Under the pieces are notes generated by a model, which did not search any database, was not told the origin of the DNA, and saw nothing but the letters and a program-made list of their open reading frames with translations. 64,000 nucleotides of DNA from Nitrosovibrio sp. Nv4 (GTDB taxonomy: Bacteria; Pseudomonadota; Gammaproteobacteria; Burkholderiales; Nitrosomonadaceae), in NCBI RefSeq assembly GCF_900215485.1, contig NZ_OCMZ01000001.1, forward strand, positions 496,001-560,000. The letters are read 5' to 3'. Both the position numbers and the translations under genes were made by a program. Below, in pieces: positions 1-8,394 of this stretch (position 1 is the first letter of the stretch; each line of letters begins with the position of its first letter).

Positions 1-19
1 TTATGAACGAAGGGTTAAT

Positions 20-877
20 ATGAATTGCAATTTACGAGCAGGCAACCCGGCAGATGCGGAGATAGGCGGGATGATCTGCTACGAGGCCTTCAAGACGATT
101 TCCGGGCAACACAATTTTCCTCCGGATTTTCCCTCGCCGGAGATGGCGCGGGACCTCTTTTCATCGCTGCTGTCCCGTACGGACGTGTATTCCGTGATTG
201 CCGAGAGTGAGGGGCGAATAGTCGGGAGTAATTTCCTTTGGGAAGATGCAGCCATTGCTGGTGTTGGTCCTCTGACCATCGCGCCTGAGGTCCAAAATAA
301 CGCCCTTGGCCGGCGCCTGATGGATAACGTATTGGAGCGTGCGCGACAGAAACGGTGCGCTGGCGTACGTCTGGTGCAGGCTGCATATCATAACCGCTCG
401 CTCGCCCTCTATACTAAACTGGGATTCGACGTACGAGAGCCGCTCGTAAACTTGCAGGGGCCGGCGCTTCAGCTTGATATCCCCAGCTACCCGGTCCGCC
501 TGGCGCATGGCAGCGATATGGAAGCCTGCAATTATCTCTGCCATAAAATCCATGGTCACAATCGAGGACAAGAGTTGAGCCATGCTATTGAACAGGGCAC
601 GGCGATGGTAGTTGAACATGCCGGCCGCATCACCGGCTACGCCACATTAATCGGGTTCATGGGGCATGCTGTGGGAGAAAGCAATGAGGATCTCAAGGCC
701 CTCATCGGGGCTGCGGATGTATTTGCGGGACCCGGGTTTCTCCTCCCCTCCCGCAATGGTGAACTGTTCCGTTGGTGTTTGCAGCACGGGCTTCGCGTCG
801 TCCAGCCTGCTACGTTGATGAGCCTCGGCCTCTACAATCAGCCCTCCGGTGCTTTTCTGCCTTCGATTCTCTTTTGA
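20..877 (+). CDS. GNAT-family N-acetyltransferase
   Basis: Probable acetyl-CoA-dependent N-acyltransferase of unknown substrate, 285 residues. The N-terminal half carries a recognisable GNAT core: a beta-strand ending in GPLTIAPE followed by VQNNALGRRLM (about residues 85-100), which matches the acetyl-CoA pyrophosphate-binding motif A with Ala in place of the first Gly, and a later NRSLALYTKLGF motif typical of GNAT motif B (about 125-136). The C-terminal half (about 160-285) resembles a second, degenerate GNAT fold with no clear motif A, so this is probably a tandem-domain member. The ATG start is preceded by GAAGGG. It stands alone upstream of a gene-poor stretch. Family assignment is firm; substrate unknown. 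Confidence 0.8.
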   Translation: MNCNLRAGNPADAEIGGMICYEAFKTISGQHNFPPDFPSPEMARDLFSSLLSRTDVYSVIAESEGRIVGSNFLWEDAAIAGVGPLTIAPEVQNNALGRRLMDNVLERARQKRCAGVRLVQAAYHNRSLALYTKLGFDVREPLVNLQGPALQLDIPSYPVRLAHGSDMEACNYLCHKIHGHNRGQELSHAIEQGTAMVVEHAGRITGYATLIGFMGHAVGESNEDLKALIGAADVFAGPGFLLPSRNGELFRWCLQHGLRVVQPATLMSLGLYNQPSGAFLPSILF

Positions 878-879
878 GG

Positions 880-900
880 TATAGGGTATAGGGTATAGGA
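880..900. repeat. Three tandem TATAGGG heptamers
   Basis: Two exact copies of TATAGGG and a third with the last base changed (TATAGGA) follow the GNAT stop codon by two bases. Short direct repeats of this kind can change copy number by slippage. No function can be assigned. Confidence 0.8.
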
Positions 901-996
901 GATAAGGCTGGTCACGACGATGTGGAAAAGCAAAAGACAGTGCCTTGCGCAGCCATTCTATTATGGTCGGGGCCCGCGTTCGGCCACTGATGTCTC

Positions 997-1024
997 GACC
1001 GCATTTGCGGTCAGGTAGCTGACC
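997..1024. other. Two overlapping, mutually exclusive short hairpins
   Basis: GACCGC-ATTT-GCGGTC (997-1012) and GGTCAG-GTAG-CTGACC (1009-1024) are both perfect 6-bp stems with 4-base loops and share the bases GGTC, so only one can form at a time. The arrangement recalls an RNA switch or a double operator, but no gene follows closely and the role is unknown. Confidence 0.5.
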
Positions 1025-1292
1025 GATAGTTCAGTATTTATAAAACGGGGGTGGTGACGCGGCGGTGACCTTCAGTTAGAGCCACAACGGATAGTCCTTT
1101 TGAAACATTTGCGTTTACAAAAGGAAGAATTCAGGAAGGACTTCATTTCTATTCGTGTCCCAAGGCGTTTCTACTCAATCCGACGCAAAAAAAATTAATA
1201 CCAGCATTAATATTGTGTGAATTTTTTATTCCGACTGGAGTCAAAATTCTTGCGGACGTCTATTTCTGTTCGCAAGCGATGTTGAAGGTGGT

Positions 1293-1330
1293 GCTGACCC
1301 CACTGAGAGAAATACCATAGTGGTGTCAGC
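1293..1330 (+). promoter_or_regulatory. Leader hairpin upstream of the 26-residue peptide gene
   Basis: GCTGACCCCAC (1293-1303) and GTGGTGTCAGC (1320-1330) pair over 11 positions with one mismatch and a 16-base loop. The stem ends 33 bases before the ribosome-binding site of the small gene at 1376 and lacks a T-run, so it looks more like a 5' leader structure or operator than a terminator. Function inferred only from position. Confidence 0.5.
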
Positions 1331-1375
1331 GAGTTCGTCATTTTCTTGAACGGTTAAATCCTTAAGGAGACAATC

Positions 1376-1456
1376 ATGGAAATGGTAATTCTCGTCGTAG
1401 GTATAGGCGCCGTCGCTCTTTGGTTCTTTATGTCAAAGGACGGACGGAAAGAATAA
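1376..1456 (+). CDS. Small single-pass membrane peptide (26 aa)
   Basis: A 26-residue reading frame, too short for routine gene calling. It starts with ATG preceded by AAGGAGA at 1364-1370 (spacing 5), the strongest ribosome-binding site in this part of the window, and ends in TAA. The product has two residues before a hydrophobic span of about 17 residues (MVILVVGIGAVALWFFM) and a charged C-terminal tail SKDGRKE, the shape of a single-pass small membrane protein. An upstream hairpin (1293-1330) and a downstream intrinsic terminator (1544-1580) make it a self-contained transcription unit. It could be a type I toxin-like peptide or a small regulatory subunit of a membrane complex; I do not recognise the sequence and assign no function. 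Confidence 0.6.
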   Translation: MEMVILVVGIGAVALWFFMSKDGRKE

Positions 1457-1543
1457 TACCGATCTTAAGCCCTGAGTAGATCTGCTGAGAGGTAATATCA
1501 TCCGACTACAACACGCAGAAACTCAGAATTAATGGCTCAATGG

Positions 1544-1580
1544 GCCGATGCTCTTGTGCTTGTGGTGCATCGGCTTCTTT
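1544..1580 (+). terminator. Intrinsic terminator after the small peptide gene
   Basis: GCCGATGC (1544-1551) pairs perfectly with GCATCGGC (1567-1574) around a 15-base loop and is followed by TTCTTTCTTC. It lies 87 bases after the stop codon of the 26-residue frame and points the same way. Confidence 0.7.
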
Positions 1581-2106
1581 CTTCGGCGGGATAGCAGTTC
1601 AATGGGTTTGATCCAGCCGCGACTATTTCCCAAACTTTCCCTCTTGCCCGTCTGCAATTGACGACAGTTCCAGCGATGGAGGTGATTCGAGAAGAATGCT
1701 CGATCCAACCCCGTCAACAAATCCCGTCAAGAATTTGAAACACTGCTATTCATAGCACTGTTGTTTATACCAAAGAGCGCAAGAATACGAAGCATGGCGT
1801 TCGATGCCTTTTGTTTAACCTCCAAGACTCATGTCGGAAAGTATTACATATGACGGGTCGACCAGAATGCTGCAACTAAACGTACCGTATAATCAGCAAT
1901 ATAAAGAGGCGGCACGTATTTTGCTTTGAGTACCCAAGGCGGCAAGTGAAACAGAGCGATCTTAGGGGCAAAGCAATCAAGGGAGGAACCTGTTTGCTCC
2001 TTTACCTCCCGATGCCGCTAACCTGCCAGGGTTTGATGCTGGAACAGCAGCAAGAATTTGCAGGCGTGTTCCACTGACTGAAAGAGAAGCAGGACAGACA
2101 GAACTT
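1581..2106. other. Gene-poor region before the ATPase gene
   Basis: No convincing gene. There is a TATAAT at 1888-1893 without a good -35 partner. The frame of the following ATPase gene is open upstream from 1966 (after TAG at 1963-1965) for 47 codons without ATG, GTG or TTG. An AAGGGAGG sits just before an in-frame CTG at 1989, so a rare CTG start cannot be wholly excluded, but family alignment favours the ATG at 2107. Confidence 0.5.
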
Positions 2107-4227
2107 ATGAACCTTACTCGATTTCTGGTCACAAATTTTCGCTCTGTCGAGAATAGCGGGTGGGTGGACGTGGATAACGTCACCGCCCTGATCGGCGTGA
2201 ATGAATCCGGCAAAACCAATCTTCTGATTCCGCTTTGGAAGCTGAACCCAGCGGTAGAGGGAGAAATTCAGCCCACCTCCGACTACCCGAAAAAAAATTT
2301 CGGCGCGGTACGCCACGCCCCGGGAGACTACTGCTTTATAACAGCGGAGTTCGAGACTGGAACACTTGCGGGAGAGCTTTCCGACAAGGCGGGAATTTCA
2401 GTGGAAGATGCCTCTCTTGTGTCTGTGAAACGGTACTTTAATGGGAAGTACGCGATTTCTTTCCCCCGGTCCGAAGGGAAGGCCGGCATCGAGGCCTCCG
2501 GGGTAAGCTCAGAGATAAGCTCAGAGATAAAAAAGCGGGTCGCTGCTACCGCTAGAAGCATTAACGATCTTGCACTGTCTGGGCAAGAAGAAGAGTTGAA
2601 ACAAAGTGTTATCGCAAAATTGCATGAAATGGGCGATAACCTCGCGGAACCGAATCTTTCGGCGGCCAAAGCGTCCCTCTTGAAGAAAGAACTGCAATTC
2701 CTCATTCCCGAGCCCGATAGAAGAACTACGCCCGTTTACCGTCAGGTAGCGGAACTGCTGGATGAAGTCGAACGGATAACCTCCGAGATTACGAAGCCCT
2801 CGCCCGACGGCATCAGTAATGTACAGGATATGGTAATCGAGGCGCTGCCGAAATTCGTTTACTACTCTGAATTTGGGAACCTGGATTCTGAAATCTATCT
2901 TCCTCACGTTGTACAAAATCTTCAAAGAACCGATCTTGGCTCGAAAGAAGCGGCCAAGGCGCGAACCCTGCGCGTCCTGTTCAAGTTTGTACGGCTCGAG
3001 CCGAACGAAATTCTGGAACTTGGCCAGGACCTGAGAGATTCACACGACAACCATCATGAACCCACGCCAGAAGAAATCAGAGAAATTGCGCTGAAAAAAA
3101 GGGAGCGTTCGATATTGCTTCAATCCGCCGGCGCCAGCTTGACGGAAAAATTCAGAAACTGGTGGAAACAGGGAGATTACAAATTCCGCTTCGAAGCGGA
3201 TGGAAGCCACTTCCGGATATGGGTGTCCGATGATCGTCGTCCAGAGGAGGTTGAGCTTGAGAGCAGGAGCACCGGCCTGCAATGGTTTTTGAGCTTTTAT
3301 CTCGTATTCCTGGTGGAAAGCGAGGGTGAACATCAAAACGCGGTTTTACTGCTGGATGAGCCCGGATTATCACTGCATCCGCTGGCCCAAAGAAACCTGT
3401 CTGCCTTCTTTGATAATCTCGCAAATTTCAATAAAATTCTCTATACAACCCATTCGCCGTTTTTGATCGACGCGGAGCATCTGGGACGTGCGCGTAAGGT
3501 ATATGTATCCGAAAACGGTACTACCAAGGCTACGCCGGACCTTCGGCATGTGGAAAAGGATCCTCGGCAAGCGGGCGCTGCATATGTTGTTCACTCTGCA
3601 TTGAACCTGAATATCGGCGAGAGCCTGCTGCTGGGCTGCCAGCCAGTTATCGTCCAAGATCTGTCGGATCAATATTATCTCTCCACTATCAAAACGCTTC
3701 TTATCGGTGCAAACAAAATATCGCCAAAGCGTGAATTGGTTTTTCCTCCCTCAGGTGAAAGCAGAACGGCGGAAGTGATCGCAGGTATCCTTGCAGGACG
3801 GGACGAACCGTTGCCCAAAATACTTCTGGGTAGTAATGAGTCAGGAAAACGGATCAGCGAGGAATTGAAATCGGGCCTGTATAACGCTGCGGAAGAGAGG
3901 ATTTTATCAACGGATACTTATGCCGGCTTTACCGGCTCCGAAGTAGAAGATTTGATACCTGTCTCGTTCTTTGCTCAAGTGATAGACCGCTGGGAAAGAA
4001 ATACCGAGATACCATTTGCAGACGTGGTAGCCAGCGGTAAACCGCTTGTGAGCCAAGTAGAAGCTTGGGCGGAAACACAGGACGTAACGTTAAGCGACGG
4101 ATGGAGAGTTGAAGTTGCGAAGCGGAGTAAGGAACAGGCCCTTAAAAGAGGCGCCAGCGCATTCGATCATGCCACCATCGGGCGATGGGCCAGGCTCTTC
4201 CAGGAGCTTATAGCAGTTAGAAACTAG
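2107..4227 (+). CDS. OLD-like AAA ATPase with degenerate Toprim-like C-terminus
   Basis: A 706-residue P-loop ATPase of the OLD/RecF-like group. Walker A is GVNESGKTN (30-38). A signature-like SRSTGLQ precedes Walker B, LLLDEPGLSLHP (about 412-423), and YTTHSPFLID matches the conserved switch strand. The region from about 510 has the position and order of an OLD-family Toprim nuclease domain: a strand, IVQDLSDQYYL, ILLGSNESGKRI, then EVEDLIP. The acidic residues expected in the first motif (usually VEG) and the DxD motif are replaced by QDL and GSN, so nuclease activity is doubtful. No UvrD-like GajB partner lies next to it; neighbours are a gene-poor stretch and metH. The ribosome-binding site is poor. 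ATPase assignment is firm; a defence role would be speculation. Confidence 0.75.
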   Translation: MNLTRFLVTNFRSVENSGWVDVDNVTALIGVNESGKTNLLIPLWKLNPAVEGEIQPTSDYPKKNFGAVRHAPGDYCFITAEFETGTLAGELSDKAGISVEDASLVSVKRYFNGKYAISFPRSEGKAGIEASGVSSEISSEIKKRVAATARSINDLALSGQEEELKQSVIAKLHEMGDNLAEPNLSAAKASLLKKELQFLIPEPDRRTTPVYRQVAELLDEVERITSEITKPSPDGISNVQDMVIEALPKFVYYSEFGNLDSEIYLPHVVQNLQRTDLGSKEAAKARTLRVLFKFVRLEPNEILELGQDLRDSHDNHHEPTPEEIREIALKKRERSILLQSAGASLTEKFRNWWKQGDYKFRFEADGSHFRIWVSDDRRPEEVELESRSTGLQWFLSFYLVFLVESEGEHQNAVLLLDEPGLSLHPLAQRNLSAFFDNLANFNKILYTTHSPFLIDAEHLGRARKVYVSENGTTKATPDLRHVEKDPRQAGAAYVVHSALNLNIGESLLLGCQPVIVQDLSDQYYLSTIKTLLIGANKISPKRELVFPPSGESRTAEVIAGILAGRDEPLPKILLGSNESGKRISEELKSGLYNAAEERILSTDTYAGFTGSEVEDLIPVSFFAQVIDRWERNTEIPFADVVASGKPLVSQVEAWAETQDVTLSDGWRVEVAKRSKEQALKRGASAFDHATIGRWARLFQELIAVRN

Positions 4228-4555
4228 ACGTTTTCGTAAAGTGCTGCTATCAAACCCTAGGTAGTTCAAGGTAGTTCAAAACGCGACAGCTATGGTTGCT
4301 ATCTACCGGTTCACATGAAATCCGCGAGAGTCCTGATCTGTTGTTTTGTTTCCGGCCGCCCCATACGGTCCAGGATTGGTGGGAGAGAGAATCTATCAGG
4401 CTTTGAGCAGTGGGCGAGCAAGCACCATCTATATGCTCCGTAATTCGCCCGCGATGAGGAACCCGCGGGTTTCAAAAGGCGAGCCGTTACCGCTTGGTCA
4501 AAATACCGGCAGGCGCGTGATAGAATCCAGTCTCCACCTCAAACGCAGCGTTATC
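4228..4555. other. metH upstream region
   Basis: A 328-base region without a supported gene. It contains a direct repeat GGTAGTTCAA (two copies near 4259-4278). I looked for a cobalamin box or SAH riboswitch core upstream of metH and saw neither. The metH frame is open upstream from 4346, but those codons do not look like MetH sequence. Confidence 0.5.
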
Positions 4556-7500
4556 ATGAACGAAACCCCCCGAACCAAATTACTGGAAGACCTCCTCGCC
4601 CAGCGCATCCTGATGCTGGACGGTGCAATGGGCACCATGATCCAGAGCCACAAACTCAACGAGGCGGATTACCGCGGAACCCGTTTTGCCGATTTTCCGC
4701 ATGATCTCAGGGGCAATAACGATCTTCTGACGCTGACCCAACCGCAGGTCATCCGGTCCATTCATGACGCCTATCTGGAGGCCGGCGCGGACATCATCGA
4801 GACAAATACCTTTAATTCGAACGCCGCTTCGATGTCCGACTATCACATGCAGGATCTGGTGTACGAACTCAATTTCGCCGGCGCTAAACTGGCGCGGGAA
4901 GCGGCTCAGGCAATGGAGGCAAAAACACCGGAAAAGTCTCGTTTCGTCGCGGGCGTGCTGGGGCCTACCACCAAAACAGCCTCTATCTCGCCAGACGTGA
5001 ACGACCCTGGGTTTCGGGGCATTACCTTCGATCAGCTGGTGGCGGATTATTCCGAATCCATTCGCGGCTTGATCGACGGCGGCGCGGACATTCTGCTGGT
5101 GGAAACGATTTTTGATACCCTCAATTCCAAGGCTGCGCTGTTCGCAATAGATCAATATTTCGAGAAGCACGGCACGCGCCTTCCCATCATGATTTCGGCA
5201 ACCATTACCGATGCTTCCGGACGCACGCTTTCCGGGCAGACGCCGGAAGCCTTCTGGAATTCTGTGAGTAACGCGCGTCCATTGTCGGTCGGCCTTAACT
5301 GCGCCTTGGGCGCGGAATTGATGCGCCCGTATATCGAGGAGCTTTCCCGGGTTGCGGGCGTGTATGTCAGCGCCCACCCCAACGCGGGGTTGCCCAATCC
5401 CCTGGCCGAGACCGGCTACGATGAATCGCCCGAGTATACCGCCAGCCTGATCAAGGATTTTGCACAATCTGGCTTTGTCAATATTGTCGGCGGCTGTTGC
5501 GGTACGACGCCTTCCCATATCAAGGCTATCGCTGATGCGATTGGCAATGTCCCGCCGAGAGCCGTGCCTGACATTCCAAAAAAATTGCGCCTGTCCGGCC
5601 TGGAGCCGCTCAGCATCGCTGACGACTCGTTATTCGTGAATGTGGGTGAGCGGACCAATGTGACCGGCTCGAAAGCTTTTGCGCGCTTGATACTGAATAA
5701 CAATTATGCGGATGCGCTAAGTGTTGCCCGCAGTCAGGTCGAAAATGGCGCGCAGATTATCGACATCAACATGGACGAGGCGATGCTCGATTCGCAGAAG
5801 GCGATGGTAACCTTCCTGAACCTCGTCGCCGCCGAACCGGATATCAGCCGCGTACCGATCATGATCGATTCGAGCAAGTGGTCGGTGATCGAAGCGGGGC
5901 TGAAATGCGTGCAGGGCAAATCTGTCATCAACTCCATCAGCCTGAAAGAAGGCGAAGCGGAGTTCATCGAACACGCGAAACTGGCACGCCGCTATGGTGC
6001 GGCGGTAATCGTCATGGCGTTCGATGAAACAGGTCAGGCCGACACGCTGGAACGAAAAGTGGAGATTTGCAAGCGCTGCTACCACATTCTTGTCGATCAG
6101 CTAGGTTTTCCACCTGAAGACATCATTTTTGATCCGAATGTCTTCGCGATCGCAACCGGCATCGAGGAACATAATAATTACGGTGTGGATTTCATCGAGG
6201 CAACCCGCCTCATCAAGCAAGCCCTGCCATATGCCAAGATAAGCGGCGGCGTATCCAATGTGTCGTTTTCTTTTCGCGGCAATGAGCCGGTGCGGGAAGC
6301 TATTCATACCGCCTTCCTCTACCATGCCGTCAAGGCGGGCATGACGATGGGCATCGTCAACGCCGGTCAATTGGGCGTTTATTCGGATATTCCCAAGGAG
6401 TTGCTGGAGCGGGTGGAGGATGTGCTGCTCAATCGCATTCCCCAAGGTGGCGGAGAGGCCAATGCCACCGAACGACTGGTGGAATTTGCCGAGAGCTTCA
6501 AGGGACAAAGCAAGGAGAATATTGAAGACCTTGCCTGGCGTGACGAGCCGCTGCAGCAACGTCTGACACATGCGCTGGTAAGAGGTATCACGACTTATAT
6601 AGTAGAAGACACCGAGGAGGCACGGCTACAAGTAGCTAAAGAGGGCGGGCGTCCGATCCAGGTGATCGAAGGGCCGCTAATGAACGGCATGGGCGTGGTG
6701 GGTGACCTGTTTGGCTCGGGCAAGATGTTTTTGCCCCAGGTGGTCAAGTCGGCCCGGGTGATGAAACAGGCGGTGGCGCACCTGCTGCCGTTTATCGAGG
6801 CGGAAAAGAAGTTACTGGGCGATTCCAGACCCAAGGGCAAGATTGTCATTGCCACCGTCAAGGGCGATGTGCATGACATCGGCAAAAATATCGTCACGGT
6901 GGTGCTTCAGTGCAATAATTACGAAGTGGTAAATATGGGTGTGATGGTGCCCAGTGCGAAGATCCTGGAGATGGCGCGACAGGAGCAGGCCGATATGATT
7001 GGTTTGTCGGGCTTGATTACGCCTTCCCTGGAGGAAATGGCGTATGTGGCAAAGGAAATGGAGCGGGAAGGCTTTACCATCCCGTTATTGATCGGAGGCG
7101 CCACTACTTCGCGAGTGCACACCGCCGTGAAAGTAGCGCCTCATTACAGCGGCATTACCGTTTGGGTCCCGGATGCGAGCCGTGCTGTGGGCGTGTGCAG
7201 TAATTTGCTGTCGGAGGAGTTGCGTACGGAGTACGTACAGAAACTCCAGGCTGAGTATGAGAAAGTCCGCGCACAGCATAAAAACAAGAGAGGACCGGCA
7301 CCGATGCTATCCATTGCAGACGCCCGAAAAAATGCATTTAAAGCGGATTGGGAGAACTACACTCCGCCCGAGCCGGATTTTGTCGGCGTGAGATCCTTGC
7401 GAAACTACCCCTTGGAAAAGCTGGTGCCATTCATAGACTGGACGCCGTTCTTTCAGGCATGGGAGTTGTCAGGGCGGTTTCCGGCTATTCTGGAAGACGA

Positions 7501-8287
7501 GGTGGTGGGCGAGGCGGCCAGCAGTCTCTACCGGGACGCCCAGGCCATGCTGAAAAAAATTGTCGAGCAGAAATGGCTTACCGCCAATGCGGTGTTCGGC
7601 CTTTTTCCGGCCAACACGGTAAACAGCGATGACATAGAAATCTATACGGATAAAGCTCGCATGAGGGTGGCGATGGCGTTCCACAACCTCCGGCAACAGA
7701 CCACTAAGCCGGCTGGCCGGCCGAATCTGTGCCTCGCGGATTTTATCGCCCCCAAGGAAACCGGTATCCGGGATGCCATCGGAGCATTTGCAGTGACTGC
7801 GGGAATGGGCATAGACGCGCGAATAAAAGCTTTCGAGGAGGTGCATGACGACTATAGTGCAATTATCCTGAAAGCATTGGCTGACCGGTTGGCGGAAGCT
7901 TTCGCCGAACATATGCACTGGCGGGTTCGGCGCGAATTCTGGGGTTTTGTCAAAGATGAAAACCTGAGCAGTGAGCAAATGGTGGCCGAAGAGTATCGCG
8001 GCATCCGCCCGGCGCCAGGCTACCCGGCCTGCCCTGATCATACCGAGAAGGGACCTCTGTTTGAATTGCTGAAAGCACCGGAAAATGCAGGAATCATCAT
8101 AACGGAATCATATGCCATGGTGCCTACCGCGGCGGTATCGGGTTTTTATTTTTCTCATCCCGATGCGGACTATTTCGCTGTGGGGAAGGTAGGAAAGGAT
8201 CAGGTGGAAGATTACGCCAAACGAAAGGGCTGGACACTGGAGGAGACGGAAAAATGGCTGGCGCCGGTTCTGGCGTACGAACGGTAG
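4556..8287 (+). CDS. metH: Cobalamin-dependent methionine synthase MetH
   Basis: Transfers a methyl group from 5-methyltetrahydrofolate to homocysteine through bound cobalamin in the cytoplasm; last step of methionine synthesis. All four modules are present in 1243 residues: homocysteine domain with zinc cysteines in LNCALG (about 249) and GGCCGTT (about 312-313); pterin domain starting at [11 protein letters not shown]; cobalamin domain with DVHDIG (His about 773) and SGLITPS; C-terminal reactivation domain with [12 protein letters not shown] and [10 protein letters not shown]. The ATG at 4556 gives the [17 protein letters not shown] start expected for the family; earlier in-frame codons are not conserved. 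The ribosome-binding site is weak. It implies a need for cobalamin, consistent with a BtuF-like protein encoded at 30.4-31.4 kb. Confidence 0.97.
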   Translation: MNETPRTKLLEDLLAQRILMLDGAMGTMIQSHKLNEADYRGTRFADFPHDLRGNNDLLTLTQPQVIRSIHDAYLEAGADIIETNTFNSNAASMSDYHMQDLVYELNFAGAKLAREAAQAMEAKTPEKSRFVAGVLGPTTKTASISPDVNDPGFRGITFDQLVADYSESIRGLIDGGADILLVETIFDTLNSKAALFAIDQYFEKHGTRLPIMISATITDASGRTLSGQTPEAFWNSVSNARPLSVGLNCALGAELMRPYIEELSRVAGVYVSAHPNAGLPNPLAETGYDESPEYTASLIKDFAQSGFVNIVGGCCGTTPSHIKAIADAIGNVPPRAVPDIPKKLRLSGLEPLSIADDSLFVNVGERTNVTGSKAFARLILNNNYADALSVARSQVENGAQIIDINMDEAMLDSQKAMVTFLNLVAAEPDISRVPIMIDSSKWSVIEAGLKCVQGKSVINSISLKEGEAEFIEHAKLARRYGAAVIVMAFDETGQADTLERKVEICKRCYHILVDQLGFPPEDIIFDPNVFAIATGIEEHNNYGVDFIEATRLIKQALPYAKISGGVSNVSFSFRGNEPVREAIHTAFLYHAVKAGMTMGIVNAGQLGVYSDIPKELLERVEDVLLNRIPQGGGEANATERLVEFAESFKGQSKENIEDLAWRDEPLQQRLTHALVRGITTYIVEDTEEARLQVAKEGGRPIQVIEGPLMNGMGVVGDLFGSGKMFLPQVVKSARVMKQAVAHLLPFIEAEKKLLGDSRPKGKIVIATVKGDVHDIGKNIVTVVLQCNNYEVVNMGVMVPSAKILEMARQEQADMIGLSGLITPSLEEMAYVAKEMEREGFTIPLLIGGATTSRVHTAVKVAPHYSGITVWVPDASRAVGVCSNLLSEELRTEYVQKLQAEYEKVRAQHKNKRGPAPMLSIADARKNAFKADWENYTPPEPDFVGVRSLRNYPLEKLVPFIDWTPFFQAWELSGRFPAILEDEVVGEAASSLYRDAQAMLKKIVEQKWLTANAVFGLFPANTVNSDDIEIYTDKARMRVAMAFHNLRQQTTKPAGRPNLCLADFIAPKETGIRDAIGAFAVTAGMGIDARIKAFEEVHDDYSAIILKALADRLAEAFAEHMHWRVRREFWGFVKDENLSSEQMVAEEYRGIRPAPGYPACPDHTEKGPLFELLKAPENAGIIITESYAMVPTAAVSGFYFSHPDADYFAVGKVGKDQVEDYAKRKGWTLEETEKWLAPVLAYER

Positions 8288-8394
8288 CGGTAGCTTGTGG
8301 ATGGCGGAGCTGATTGCTGGTTGAGTGAGCCGCCAGCTATTAGGCAAGGTCTGTCGTGTACGTGGTAAAGCAAAACGATTAACCAGTCAGCCTC

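Noticed and set aside
4228-4555. Cobalamin or SAH riboswitch upstream of metH
   Set aside because: No B12 box or SAH core could be found by eye.
4580-5518. 312-codon frame antisense to metH
   Set aside because: Shadow of a strongly conserved gene; composition is Arg/Gly/His-rich and no family is visible.
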